The position numbers and the translations under genes are program-made. A stretch of DNA of 64,000 nucleotides from Clostridia bacterium. GTDB lineage: Bacteria; Bacillota; Clostridia; Oscillospirales; CAG-272. The notes under the pieces are model-generated. The model was not told where the DNA came from and searched no databases. It saw nothing but the letters and a program-made list of their open reading frames with translations. Where the stretch lies: NCBI GenBank assembly GCA_017547755.1, contig JAFYOX010000027.1, positions 1 to 64,000 of the forward strand, given 5' to 3'. This document shows positions 40,855 to 48,623 of the stretch, piece after piece (the first letter of the stretch is position 1; each line of letters starts with the position of its first letter).

Positions 40855-41117
40855 AAAAACGACCCTGCGGGTCTCCGGAAGCCCTTCGGGATTTCTCTGC
40901 CGGAGTGACGATATTTTGTAGCCGGTACATACTTTTTATCCGGCACGCAGTGCCCCCGGAGACCCGAAGGGTCTCCAGCGCGGGAGATTCACAAGAGGTC
41001 TCGCGCCGGAGACCTCTTGTGCGCCTGCCACGCGCAGTGGCATAAAATCAAGAAAAATGACCGGAACGGTCATTTTTCCACATCTGCACCCGACTGCAGG
41101 TCGGCTCCGATGGGTGC
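40855..41117. repeat. Family B repeat, half copy (copy 6)
   Basis: Mostly one arm: GGAGACCcgaaGGGTCTCC (about 40959-40977), ACAAGAGGTCTC/GAGACCTCTTGT (about 40992-41021), GCCAC/GTGGC, terminator AAAAATGACC/GGTCATTTTT (41053-41077) and a final long-looped GCACCC/GGGTGC (41086-41117). The left side, starting right after the PBP stop, keeps only a fragment of a left terminator. It fills the 311-bp gap before nth. Confidence 0.82.
41053..41077. terminator. Terminator hairpin in copy 6
   Basis: AAAAATGACC pairs with GGTCATTTTT around a 5-nt loop. It lies between the penicillin-binding protein gene and nth. Confidence 0.75.
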
Positions 41118-41162
41118 CCCACACAAACAATCAGGTATTCAAAATTTGATAAAGGAAACTTT

Positions 41163-41795
41163 ATGCCGAAGATAGAAAAAATTATCGACATCCTGACGTC
41201 TCTGTACCCCGATGCGCTGTGCTCGCTCGAATTCGCCGGAGACCCGTGGCGTCTCCTCGTGATGGCAAGACTTTCCGCACAGTGTACCGATGAGAGAGTC
41301 AATATCGTCTCCGTGCCGCTGTTCGAAAAATATCCCACCGTGTACGATATGGCACGGGCGGAACTTTCTGACGTTGAGGAGATCGTCCGTCCCTGCGGTC
41401 TGTACCATACCAAGGCGCAGTCCATCGTCGAGGCGGCAAAACTCCTCGTCGAACGTCATGACGGCAGAGTGCCGCAGACCATGGAAGAACTGCTTGCCCT
41501 TCCCGGGATCGGCAGAAAGATCGCCAACCTCATCCTCGGCGATATTTACGGCCTGCCCGGCATCGTTGCGGATACCCACTGCATCCGCATCAACGGAAAA
41601 CTCGGATTCTACGATCCTTCCCTGAAGGATCCCGTCCGGGTGGAACGGATCCTCTCGGGTATCGTGCCGCCGGCGGAACAGTCCGCGTACTGCCACCGTA
41701 TGGTGCTCTTCGGACGCGAATACTGCATCGCGCGGAGTCCGCGCTGTGCGGAATGTCCGCTGAAGGACGAATGTGAAACCGGAAAAAACATCTGA
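41163..41795 (+). CDS. nth: Endonuclease III (DNA glycosylase/AP lyase)
   Basis: A 210-aa helix-hairpin-helix glycosylase. The HhH and catalytic Lys are in LPGIGRKIANLILGD, the catalytic Asp in VADTHCIRI, and the [4Fe-4S] loop near the C-terminus has the canonical C-x6-C-x2-C-x5-C spacing (CIARSPRCAECPLKDEC). It removes oxidised pyrimidines from DNA and nicks the abasic site. The stop overlaps the start of the next gene (TGATGA). Confidence 0.96.
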   Translation: MPKIEKIIDILTSLYPDALCSLEFAGDPWRLLVMARLSAQCTDERVNIVSVPLFEKYPTVYDMARAELSDVEEIVRPCGLYHTKAQSIVEAAKLLVERHDGRVPQTMEELLALPGIGRKIANLILGDIYGLPGIVADTHCIRINGKLGFYDPSLKDPVRVERILSGIVPPAEQSAYCHRMVLFGREYCIARSPRCAECPLKDECETGKNI

Positions 41796-43069
41796 TGAAA
41801 GAAACTGCTATGAAGAATTTTTACATCCCCGCGCCGGTTCTTTTCGCGCTTGACCGGCTTCATGCGGCGGGATACCATGCCTACGTGGTCGGCGGATGCG
41901 TGCGCGATTTCCTCATGGGACGCGTTCCCGGCGACTACGACGTGACCACGTCCGCCAAGCCGGAACAGACCCTTGCCGTCTTTGCCGACTGCCGCGTGGT
42001 CGAGACCGGTCTTCAGCACGGGACGGTGACCCTCGTGCGCGGCGGCATGAACATCGAGATCACCACCTACCGCGTCGACGGCGTCTATCTCGACGGACGG
42101 CATCCGGAAAACGTCACCTTCACGGACGACCTTGCCGAAGACCTCTGCCGCCGCGATTTTACCGTCAATGCGATGGCGTACAGCCCCGATTCCGGCGTGA
42201 TCGATTATCACGAAGGTCTGCGGGATATGGAGAACCGCGTCATTTCCTGCGTCGGAAGTGCGGAAAAACGCTTCTCCGAGGACGGTCTTCGCATCCTGCG
42301 TGCCCTGCGGTTCTCGGCTGTGCTCGATTTCACGCCGGACGGCGAATGTGCCGCCGGTGTCCGGAAGCTGGCGCCCCTGCTCGACAAAATTTCGCGCGAG
42401 CGCATCTATGTTGAACTGACCAAACTGCTCGGCGGTCCGGCGGCGCCGCGGATTTTGCGGGGATACCCCGACATCATCGCGCGCATCCTGCCCGGACTTT
42501 CGGAAATTTCCGCGGAAAAAACGGCGGAACGGATCGAACGTCTGCGGACATTCGTGAAGGCGCACGGGATCGCTCTTCCCAAAAAGGATGCGGACGCACT
42601 GCACTATGCCCTTCTGTTCGCGGATACGGACGCGAAGCTGTGCCGCCGTCTGATGCAGTCGCTCAAGCCGTCGCGCGAGGAGCTGAATGCTGCCGAAACG
42701 GTGCAGAAGTTCGGGAATTCCCCGGACGCGTTCACGGAAGAACCGTTTGTTTACGCCGTGAAGCTGCTGATGAAGGCAGGCGGCGACGACTTCCCGAAAA
42801 AGACCGCGCTGTACCGGTATGCGCTCGGCACGCTGGCGGAAGAGACCGCGCTTGCGGCGATCGGTACGGCGGATGATCTTGCATCCCGCGGTGTCTGCGT
42901 ACGTCTTGCGCAGATGAACATCGGCGGCAGCGATCTGATGCCGATGGGATTTGCGGGACCGAAGATCGGTGCCGCACTGAACACGCTTCTCGACCGCGTA
43001 CTGCGGGAAGAGCTGGAAAACGACCGTGAAGTCCTGCTGTGCGCGGCGAAGGATCTTGCGGAAAGGTAA
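41795..43069 (+). CDS. cca: CCA-adding-type tRNA nucleotidyltransferase
   Basis: A 424-aa class II nucleotidyltransferase. The head domain has AYVVGGCVRDFLMGRVPGDYDVTTSA (G loop and catalytic DxD), TFTDDLAEDLCRRDFTVNAMAY and an RNA-binding region with SEDGLRILRALRFSA. The tail is a helical body with no HD motif that I can see. It builds or repairs the 3' CCA end of tRNA; a poly(A)-polymerase-type activity is the alternative. Translationally coupled to nth; an internal ATG at 41810 is an equally possible start. Confidence 0.9.
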   Translation: MKETAMKNFYIPAPVLFALDRLHAAGYHAYVVGGCVRDFLMGRVPGDYDVTTSAKPEQTLAVFADCRVVETGLQHGTVTLVRGGMNIEITTYRVDGVYLDGRHPENVTFTDDLAEDLCRRDFTVNAMAYSPDSGVIDYHEGLRDMENRVISCVGSAEKRFSEDGLRILRALRFSAVLDFTPDGECAAGVRKLAPLLDKISRERIYVELTKLLGGPAAPRILRGYPDIIARILPGLSEISAEKTAERIERLRTFVKAHGIALPKKDADALHYALLFADTDAKLCRRLMQSLKPSREELNAAETVQKFGNSPDAFTEEPFVYAVKLLMKAGGDDFPKKTALYRYALGTLAEETALAAIGTADDLASRGVCVRLAQMNIGGSDLMPMGFAGPKIGAALNTLLDRVLREELENDREVLLCAAKDLAER

Positions 43070-43084
43070 AACGGGAAAAGAAAA

Positions 43085-43309
43085 ATGTACGAAAACAAGG
43101 AAATCAAAGGAAAAACGCAGAAAAAACCGGCGAAGAAAAATACGCCGTGCGAAACCTGTGTATACTATGATGTGATCGACGAGGACGGTACGCTCGGCTG
43201 CACGATCGACTTCGACGAAGACGAGATGTACAGCCTCCGTACGGGAAAAAACGGCTGTCCCTACTATAAATTCTACAACGAATACAAATCGGTTCAGAAA
43301 CAGAACTGA
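43085..43309 (+). CDS. DUF6472-like small cysteine-containing protein
   Basis: A 74-aa protein with a Lys-rich N-terminus and a core CETCVYYDVIDEDGTLGCTID..FDEDEMYSLR..NGCPYYKFYNEY. The four Cys arrangement (CxxC, then C, then C before PYY) suggests a small zinc site, as in DUF6472 proteins common in Clostridia. Function unknown. It lies 15 bp after the cca gene and 30 bp before the lipid kinase gene, so it is inside the operon. Confidence 0.8.
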   Translation: MYENKEIKGKTQKKPAKKNTPCETCVYYDVIDEDGTLGCTIDFDEDEMYSLRTGKNGCPYYKFYNEYKSVQKQN

Positions 43310-43339
43310 TTCCAAAAATTGACATAAGGCGGTATTTCC

Positions 43340-44359
43340 ATGAAAGCTGCGGTACCGAAGACGGAAAAGGAAAACAAGGTCAGAGTGGCTCTGCCGGACA
43401 TCAGCGAACGGCATCAGGTGCATATCATCAATCCGATGTCCGGGCGAGGTGTGGCCGGTGCAAATATTTATTCCGCGGTGGAAAAAAGCGCGGCGGAGAG
43501 CGGCGGAGAGATCCTGAAAAGCGAACGTCCCGGCCATATTGAAGAACTTGCCGCGCAGGCGTGTGCGAAGGATCCGTTTGTCCATATCATCGCATACGGC
43601 GGAGACGGAACGGTCAACGAAACGGTCAGCGGGATCATGAAGTCCGGCGCGTCGCGTACGGCGTCGTTCTCGGTGATCCCCGTCGGAAGCGGAAACGACT
43701 TTTCCGCGTACGTGAACGATTCCGGCGTTTTTGCAAAGGCGGAGCTGAACAAGATCGACGTTGTCCGCGTGACCTGCGGGGACGATGTCCGCTATTTTGC
43801 CAATATGATGAACATAGGCTTCGACTGCAACGTCGTGAGCGAAACGTATACGCTGAAGAAAAAGCCGTTCCTGCACGGCAGTGCGGCGTATATCGCGGGC
43901 GTTGCGAAGACGCTGATCCTGAAGAAGACCTTCCGCGGAAAGGTGACGCTCGAAGGCGTCGTTCCTTTCGGTTCGGAGGAAGAATCCGCCGCACCGGAGG
44001 TGTTCGAGCAGAAGATCCTGCTCACCGCGGCGGCGAATTCCCGCTACTGCGGCGGCGGTTTCTGTGCGGCTCCGCTGGCGTCCCTGAACGACGGTCTGCT
44101 GGATGTTCTGGTGGTCAGCAATCTTTCGAGACTCCGTTTTCTGACGGTGGTCGGCGCTTACCGTGCCGGTTCCTACATTAATGAAGACGGGGTGATGGGA
44201 CGGATGTTTTCCGATATCATCACCTACCGCAAGTGCCGGAAGGTGACGGTGGAAGGTCCGGAAAAGTACTGCCTCGACGGGGAAGTTTATTCCGCCGGGG
44301 AAAGCCGTAAGATCGAAGCGGAAGTGCTTCCCGGCGCGATGTGGTACGCCGCGCTGTGA
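43340..44359 (+). CDS. Diacylglycerol kinase-family lipid kinase (YegS/DgkB-like)
   Basis: A 339-aa lipid kinase. The nucleotide site GGDGTVNETVSGI and VIPVGSGNDFSAYV mark the DAGK catalytic domain, and NMMNIGFDCNVV begins the C-terminal beta-sandwich domain. It probably phosphorylates diacylglycerol or a related lipid at the membrane, recycling it for phospholipid synthesis, and would complement the glycolipid synthase at 13874. It ends before a terminator shared with the convergent gene. Confidence 0.9.
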   Translation: MKAAVPKTEKENKVRVALPDISERHQVHIINPMSGRGVAGANIYSAVEKSAAESGGEILKSERPGHIEELAAQACAKDPFVHIIAYGGDGTVNETVSGIMKSGASRTASFSVIPVGSGNDFSAYVNDSGVFAKAELNKIDVVRVTCGDDVRYFANMMNIGFDCNVVSETYTLKKKPFLHGSAAYIAGVAKTLILKKTFRGKVTLEGVVPFGSEEESAAPEVFEQKILLTAAANSRYCGGGFCAAPLASLNDGLLDVLVVSNLSRLRFLTVVGAYRAGSYINEDGVMGRMFSDIITYRKCRKVTVEGPEKYCLDGEVYSAGESRKIEAEVLPGAMWYAAL

Positions 44360-44384
44360 TCTCCTGCGGCACAAATTCATAAAA

Positions 44385-44410
44385 AAACGGACGGGCATGC
44401 CCGACCGTTT
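44385..44410. terminator. Bidirectional terminator between convergent genes
   Basis: AAACGG-a-CGGGCATGCCCG-a-CCGTTT is a near-perfect palindrome with A-run before and T-rich sequence after, placed between the stops at 44359 (plus) and 44417 (minus). Confidence 0.8.
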
Positions 44411-44416
44411 CCTTTC

Positions 44417-45076
44417 TTAGTCCGTACGTCTGCGCGGGATCAGCGCGAGGATGACGACGATCAGCGCGGCGGCGATCAGCAGAGCGACGATGACGGAGCC
44501 CCAGCCCGACCCGTCTGCCGCCTCATCGACCGCGTTCGCGGCTTCATCCACGGCGTTTTCCACAGGATTGTCCGCAGTGTTTGCGTCATTCTTTCCGGCG
44601 GTGTTTCCGGGACGGTCTGCGGGACCTTCGCCGACCATTCCGTCTTCGTTGCCTCCGGCCTGCCCTTCCTCACGGTTTCCGTTGCCTGCATCGGGATCTC
44701 CGGCGGCGTCCTTTTCGGGAGCCGGAGCCTTGTCTGCGCTGTCGGCGGGAGCGTCCGGTGCAGGTGTTTCCGCCGGATCTCCGATGGAATCGTCGATGAT
44801 GGGTTCGTCCGCGGTATCGGGGAGCATGTCTTCGATGACGCCGCCGTTTCCGGCGTTGTCCGCGTTTTCCGCGGTACTGCCCGCAGTTCCGGCAGAGGAG
44901 ACCGTGATATCGAACGGGATCGGATCGCCTTCCGCTTCGGCGGTGCAGAGAACGAGAGGATTTGTGCTTGCGGCACCGGTCGGAAGAACGGCACCGGTCG
45001 GCAGGACTGCACAGGCGGCGGTCAGCACAAGCGCGGCGAGGACGGCGGCGGATTTTGTGACGGGATATCGTTTCAT
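44417..45076 (-). CDS. Secreted low-complexity protein with C-terminal membrane anchor
   Basis: A 219-aa protein: signal peptide (MKRYPVTKSAAVLAALVLTAACAVL), a long extracellular region rich in Ala, Asp, Glu, Pro and Gly with repeated ENADNAGN, PADSADKAPAPEKD and a doubled AVDEAA, then a C-terminal hydrophobic helix (GSVIVALLIAAALIVVILALIP) ending RRRTD. The layout matches a wall-spanning stalk protein kept in the membrane; there is no LPxTG motif. An internal tandem VLPTGA duplication is visible near residue 25. Function unknown. Start at 45076 or at 45088 (MVYF); AGGAAGG lies just upstream of both. Confidence 0.7.
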   Translation of the reverse strand: MKRYPVTKSAAVLAALVLTAACAVLPTGAVLPTGAASTNPLVLCTAEAEGDPIPFDITVSSAGTAGSTAENADNAGNGGVIEDMLPDTADEPIIDDSIGDPAETPAPDAPADSADKAPAPEKDAAGDPDAGNGNREEGQAGGNEDGMVGEGPADRPGNTAGKNDANTADNPVENAVDEAANAVDEAADGSGWGSVIVALLIAAALIVVILALIPRRRTD

Positions 45077-45322
45077 GAAATATACCATTCCTTCCTGATG
45101 ATGGATCGTGAAAAAATCGCGGATGACGCGGTTCACAGTGCTATTGTTGCGTGACGGGAATGGGATTATTCAGTTCCTGCAAAATTCCGGAAAATATATT
45201 TCGACGGATAATCATGCAGAGAGTGCGAAAATTAATGCATGGCATCCGCCGTGCGTGAAAATCCATAAAAATACAGTTGATATAGAAATAAAAGGAAAAA
45301 TCAAGAGTCTGGAGAAAAGAAA

Positions 45323-45634
45323 ATGGACAGCAAACGCTTTACAAAAAATGACAGCGGATTCATCTGCGCGAACTGCGGGAACGAAGTGCCTCCGCTGAAG
45401 TATACCTCGCGCAACCACTGCCCGAAATGCCTGTGTTCCCTGCATCTGGACGTGAATCCGGGCGACCGCGCGTCCGACTGCGGCGGCGTTATGGACCCGG
45501 CATTCGCGGAACCGGACGCAAAGCGCGGATTTATCATCTCGCACAAATGCCGGAAGTGCGGCGAGATCCGCCGGAACAAGGCGGCGGCCGACGACGACCG
45601 CGATCTGCTGATCGAACTGACGTCGCGCCACTGA
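45323..45634 (+). CDS. RNHCP domain protein
   Basis: A 103-aa protein with two Cys pairs forming likely zinc sites: FICANCGNEVPPL with SRNHCPKCLCSLHLD (which contains the RNHCP signature naming the family) and HKCRKCGEIRRNK. Nucleic-acid binding is plausible but unproven for this family. It lies 24 bp before tcdA and is probably co-transcribed with the tRNA-modification genes that follow. No strong promoter was found in 45077-45322. Confidence 0.85.
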   Translation: MDSKRFTKNDSGFICANCGNEVPPLKYTSRNHCPKCLCSLHLDVNPGDRASDCGGVMDPAFAEPDAKRGFIISHKCRKCGEIRRNKAAADDDRDLLIELTSRH

Positions 45635-45658
45635 AACGAAAAAAACAGGAGAAAATCG

Positions 45659-46426
45659 ATGAGTAAATTTGAACGGACGGAAATGCTGCTCGGCTCTGCG
45701 GCGGTGGAAAAGCTGAAGAATTCCCACGTTGCCGTGTTCGGTGCGGGCGGCGTCGGCGGTCACGCGATCGAAGCGCTGGTGCGCTCGGGTCTCGGCGAGA
45801 TCACGATCGTGGATATGGATACGGTCTCCGAATCGAACATCAACCGGCAGGCGTTTGCGACCGTGAAAACGGTCGGGAGACCGAAGGTGGATGCGGCGGA
45901 AGAGCGGATCCGTGAGATCAATCCGGACTGCACGGTGCATAAGCTGTGTCAGTTTTATCTGCCGGAAACGGAGTTCGATTTCGCGCAGTACGACTACGTG
46001 ATCGACGCGATCGACACGGTTGCCGGAAAATTGTCGATCGCGGAGAAGTGCACGGCGGCAGAAACCCCCGTGATCGCCGCGATGGGTGCGGGAAACAAGA
46101 TCGATCCGACGAAATTTGTGGTGACGGATATCTACAAAACGTCCGTCTGTCCGCTGGCGGCGATCATGCGCCGCGAACTGCGGAAGCGCGGTGTGCCGAA
46201 GCTGAAGGTGGTCTACTCGACGGAATCGGCACTCAAGCCGCTGTTCCAGCCGGAGGAAGAATTCGGCGATACTACGGAAGAAAACGCGCCGAAATCCCGC
46301 CGTGCGACGCCGGCATCCGCGGCGTTTGTACCGTCGGTCTGCGGACTGATCATCGCGGGTGAAGTGATCCGCGATCTCTGCGGGATCGGGACGGACGGCA
46401 GCGGAAGAGAAATGCTCACAGAATAA
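45659..46426 (+). CDS. tcdA: tRNA threonylcarbamoyladenosine dehydratase
   Basis: A 255-aa E1/ThiF-superfamily protein. The ATP site VAVFGAGGVGGHAIEALVRSG, ITIVDMDTVSESNINRQ (Arg finger region), DYVIDAIDTVAGKLSI and a C-terminal PSVCGLIIAGEVIRDL are as in TcdA/CsdL. It cyclises t6A37 of tRNA to ct6A using ATP. It pairs with the thiolation enzyme encoded next. AGGAG site upstream. Confidence 0.93.
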   Translation: MSKFERTEMLLGSAAVEKLKNSHVAVFGAGGVGGHAIEALVRSGLGEITIVDMDTVSESNINRQAFATVKTVGRPKVDAAEERIREINPDCTVHKLCQFYLPETEFDFAQYDYVIDAIDTVAGKLSIAEKCTAAETPVIAAMGAGNKIDPTKFVVTDIYKTSVCPLAAIMRRELRKRGVPKLKVVYSTESALKPLFQPEEEFGDTTEENAPKSRRATPASAAFVPSVCGLIIAGEVIRDLCGIGTDGSGREMLTE

Positions 46427-46443
46427 AGGATAATATCGTTCCT

Positions 46444-47307
46444 ATGGAAAACATGGAAAACAACGAAAATACGGAACTTCGCCGGGATCCGGCGATGAGC
46501 ACGCAGAAAAAATTCCGGAAGGAGATCTGGACGCCGTTCGTTTCGGCGGTGAAGGAATACCAGCTGATCAAGGAAGGGGATAAGATCGCCGTCTGTATGT
46601 CGGGCGGAAAGGACTCCGCCCTGCTCGGCGTGCTGATGAAGATGCTGCACCGCTGGTCGGACTTCCCGTTTGAGCTGGAATTCATTGCGATGGATCCGGG
46701 ATACACGCCGGAAAACCGCGCAAAGCTGATCGCAAACTGTGAAAAACTGGAACTTCCGATCCATCTGTTCGAAACGAATATTTTTTCGGTGACGGCGAAA
46801 ACAGAGAAGAATCCGTGCTATCTCTGCGCCAGAATGCGGCGCGGACATCTGTATAGTTATGCAAGATCGCTCGGATGCAACAAGATTGCGCTCGGACATC
46901 ATTTTTCGGACGTGATCGAGACGACGCTGATGGGAATGCTCTGGGGCGCCCAGATCCAGGGGATGCTCCCGAAGCTGCACAGCACGAATTACGATGGCAT
47001 GGAGCTGATCCGTCCGCTGTACAAGGTACATGAGGACGCGATCGTCGCGTGGGCGAACTATAACGGGCTGTCGTTCCTGCAGTGCGCGTGCATCATGACG
47101 GAACGCGCGCAGGTGGACGAAAACGCATCAAAGCGCCGCGAGACCAAATTTCTCATCCGCGAGCTGAAGAAGACCAACCCCGACATCGAAAAAAACATCT
47201 TCAACAGCATCCACCGTGCCAACATCGACACGCTGGTATCGTACAAGCTGAAGGACGAGATGCACAGCTTCCTGGACGACTACGACGTCCCTCTTGACAA
47301 CCTATAA
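46444..47307 (+). CDS. TtcA-family tRNA thiolation enzyme
   Basis: A 287-aa adenine-nucleotide-hydrolase protein. The PP-loop is VCMSGGKDSALLGVL; CYLCARMRRGHLY supplies a CxxC pair and LQCACIMTERAQ a third Cys region, matching the iron-sulfur ligands of TtcA. It activates tRNA (s2C32 in TtcA) with ATP and transfers sulfur. Whether it acts on C32 or another base is not certain, so no symbol is given. The promoter of the next gene lies within its last 15 bases. Confidence 0.88.
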   Translation: MENMENNENTELRRDPAMSTQKKFRKEIWTPFVSAVKEYQLIKEGDKIAVCMSGGKDSALLGVLMKMLHRWSDFPFELEFIAMDPGYTPENRAKLIANCEKLELPIHLFETNIFSVTAKTEKNPCYLCARMRRGHLYSYARSLGCNKIALGHHFSDVIETTLMGMLWGAQIQGMLPKLHSTNYDGMELIRPLYKVHEDAIVAWANYNGLSFLQCACIMTERAQVDENASKRRETKFLIRELKKTNPDIEKNIFNSIHRANIDTLVSYKLKDEMHSFLDDYDVPLDNL

Positions 47308-47322
47308 AAATTATGGTATAAT
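47294..47322 (+). promoter_or_regulatory. Perfect sigma-A promoter for the ECF S-component gene
   Basis: TTGACA (47294-47299), 17 bp, TATAAT (47317-47322). The -35 overlaps the last codons of the upstream gene. Transcription should start near 47329, giving a leader of about 134 nt. Confidence 0.88.
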
Positions 47323-47329
47323 TATCCTG

Positions 47330-47457
47330 CGGCTGAAGCCGTGACTGAGACACTTGAAGGTGTCCGCAAACGATGGGGATATCCCCCTTTTTTGGCGGCA
47401 CCTTTTTCTTTTTCCGGTGTCCGCAGCTTTATCTTTAAAAATCAAGTGTCTCCGAGG
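47330..47457 (+). ncRNA. Structured 5' leader, candidate riboswitch of unknown class
   Basis: After a small 5' hairpin (CGGC-TGAA-GCCG, about 47330-47341) the leader has an 11-bp perfect closing stem: GAGACACTTGA (47347-47357) with TCAAGTGTCTC (47442-47452). The 3' strand of this stem ends one base before the GAGG ribosome site (47454-47457). Inside, GGTGTCCGCA occurs twice (47359-47368 and 47416-47425), and either copy can pair with GCGGCACC (47395-47402), giving two exclusive folds. GGGGATATCCCC followed by a T-run (47375-47393) lies between. I do not recognise a known riboswitch class; ligand unknown, perhaps the vitamin carried by the downstream transporter. Confidence 0.6.
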
Positions 47458-47462
47458 TATTT

Positions 47463-48020
47463 ATGAAAGACAGAACAATTATTGGCTCTCCGCTCCGCAA
47501 ACTGACATTTTCCGCGATGTTTCTCGCGCTCGCGCTCGTACTTCCCTTCCTGACGGGACAGATCCCGCAGATCGGCGCGCTTCTTTCCCCGATGCACATT
47601 CCCGCATTTCTCTGCGGGCTGGTGTGCGGACCGCTCTGGGGTGGTGTCGTCGGATTCGTTTCGCCTCTCCTGCGCTTCCTGATGTTCTCCATGCCCCCGA
47701 TCATGGCGGCGATCCCCATGGCGTTTGAACTTGCCGCTTACGGTGCGTGCGCGGGCATCCTCTATCGGGTATTCCGTAAAATTTTTGACAAAAAGATCCC
47801 ATCCCTGTATGCCGCGCTGGTGATTTCCATGCTCGGCGGACGCGTCGTCAACGCGCTCGTGAAATCCGCCGTTCTCGGACTCTCCGGAAGCGAATTCTCC
47901 CTCTTTGTGATTTTCCTCGAACTGTTCACGGGAACCTGGGCGGGAATCGTTCTTCAGCTCGTGATCATTCCGCCGCTTGTTGTGGTTCTGGAAAAGTTTG
48001 TGGTCGCAAGAAAGAGCTGA
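47463..48020 (+). CDS. ECF transporter S component
   Basis: A 185-aa integral membrane protein with about six hydrophobic segments. LTFSAMFLALALVLPFLTGQIPQIGALLSPMHIPAFLCGLVCGPLWG (landmark for the N-terminal half) and the following GFVSPLLRFLMF are typical of energy-coupling-factor S components that bind vitamins or their precursors; the AxxxA-like motif in the first helix contacts the EcfT subunit. The shared EcfA/EcfT module is not in the window. Substrate cannot be read from sequence. Its structured leader suggests feedback control by the transported compound or a product. Confidence 0.85.
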   Translation: MKDRTIIGSPLRKLTFSAMFLALALVLPFLTGQIPQIGALLSPMHIPAFLCGLVCGPLWGGVVGFVSPLLRFLMFSMPPIMAAIPMAFELAAYGACAGILYRVFRKIFDKKIPSLYAALVISMLGGRVVNALVKSAVLGLSGSEFSLFVIFLELFTGTWAGIVLQLVIIPPLVVVLEKFVVARKS

Positions 48021-48088
48021 TTTGGGCAGATTTCCGGAAAAACTATGGAAAATCTTTCGTTTTTAATAAAGAATTCATGAAATAGGTA

Positions 48089-48116
48089 TTGAATTTTGCG
48101 CGGAATGTGGTATACT
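48089..48116 (+). promoter_or_regulatory. Promoter for the small Cys/acid-rich protein gene
   Basis: TTGAAT (48089-48094), 16 bp, TATACT (48111-48116) with an extended TGG before the -10. Confidence 0.75.
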
Positions 48117-48163
48117 AATACTGTATTTTGTGATACAAATCCCATTACGAAAGGAATTTTTCC

Positions 48164-48418
48164 ATGAAGAAGGATAACAGCTCTCTCCTGAAGACAGTCT
48201 TTGTTGCTATCGGCGCTCTCGTAAGCATCGCCGCTCTCGTTGTTGTTGTATACACTGTTTTCAAGAAGTATTTCAAGGTTACGTTCGAATGTGACGGCTG
48301 CTGCGACGCCTGCGAAGACGATTGCTTCGCTGACGAAGACGCTTGCTACGAACCCATCTGCTGCTGCGAAGACGAAGAAATCGCTGAAGAAGCAGAAGAA
48401 GTTGAAGACGCTGAATAA
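48164..48418 (+). CDS. Small membrane protein with Cys-rich acidic tail, 84 aa
   Basis: One membrane helix (about 10-32, TVFVAIGALVSIAALVVVVYTVF) is followed by a tail in which nine Cys are interleaved with Asp/Glu (ECDGCCDACEDDCF, DACYEPICCCEDEE) and then a run of Glu/Ala. The helix's short basic N-terminus and KK after it leave topology open. The tail looks suited to bind a soft metal or Fe-S cluster; that is inference. The gene has its own promoter, AAAGGAA site and a strong terminator, and uses frequent GCT/GAA/GAC codons, consistent with high expression. Family not recognised. Confidence 0.8.
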   Translation: MKKDNSSLLKTVFVAIGALVSIAALVVVVYTVFKKYFKVTFECDGCCDACEDDCFADEDACYEPICCCEDEEIAEEAEEVEDAE

Positions 48419-48444
48419 TTCAGGCTCTGACTCTGACAAAACGG

Positions 48445-48475
48445 AAGGACATCCCCGCGGATGTCCTTTTTGTTT
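48445..48475 (+). terminator. Strong terminator after the 84-aa gene
   Basis: AAGGACATCC (48445-48454) pairs with GGATGTCCTT (48459-48468), followed by TTTTTGTTTT. Confidence 0.9.
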
Positions 48476-48534
48476 TCCGTTGAGTTTGATATGCGGACTC
48501 CACGGTACGTTGTTGTTATGCAAAAACGCCTCCA

Positions 48535-48563
48535 TTGAATACAACGGCTGATTGTGGTACAAT
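48535..48563 (+). promoter_or_regulatory. Promoter for the XRE regulator gene
   Basis: TTGAAT (48535-48540), 17 bp, TACAAT (48558-48563) with an extended TGG before the -10; about 60 nt before the start. Confidence 0.75.
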
Positions 48564-48623
48564 ACAGGTACAAGAACAACCGGTGTTCTATACGGAAATG
48601 TCACAACATAAAGGAGATATATT

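Noticed and set aside
41609..44398. Open frame of 929 codons on the minus strand
   Set aside because: It runs antisense through nth, cca, the DUF6472 gene and the lipid kinase gene, all with strong motifs.
47330..47457. TPP riboswitch because of a CTGAGA sequence
   Set aside because: The other conserved thi-box blocks are absent and the CTGAGA is simply the edge of the 11-bp closing stem.
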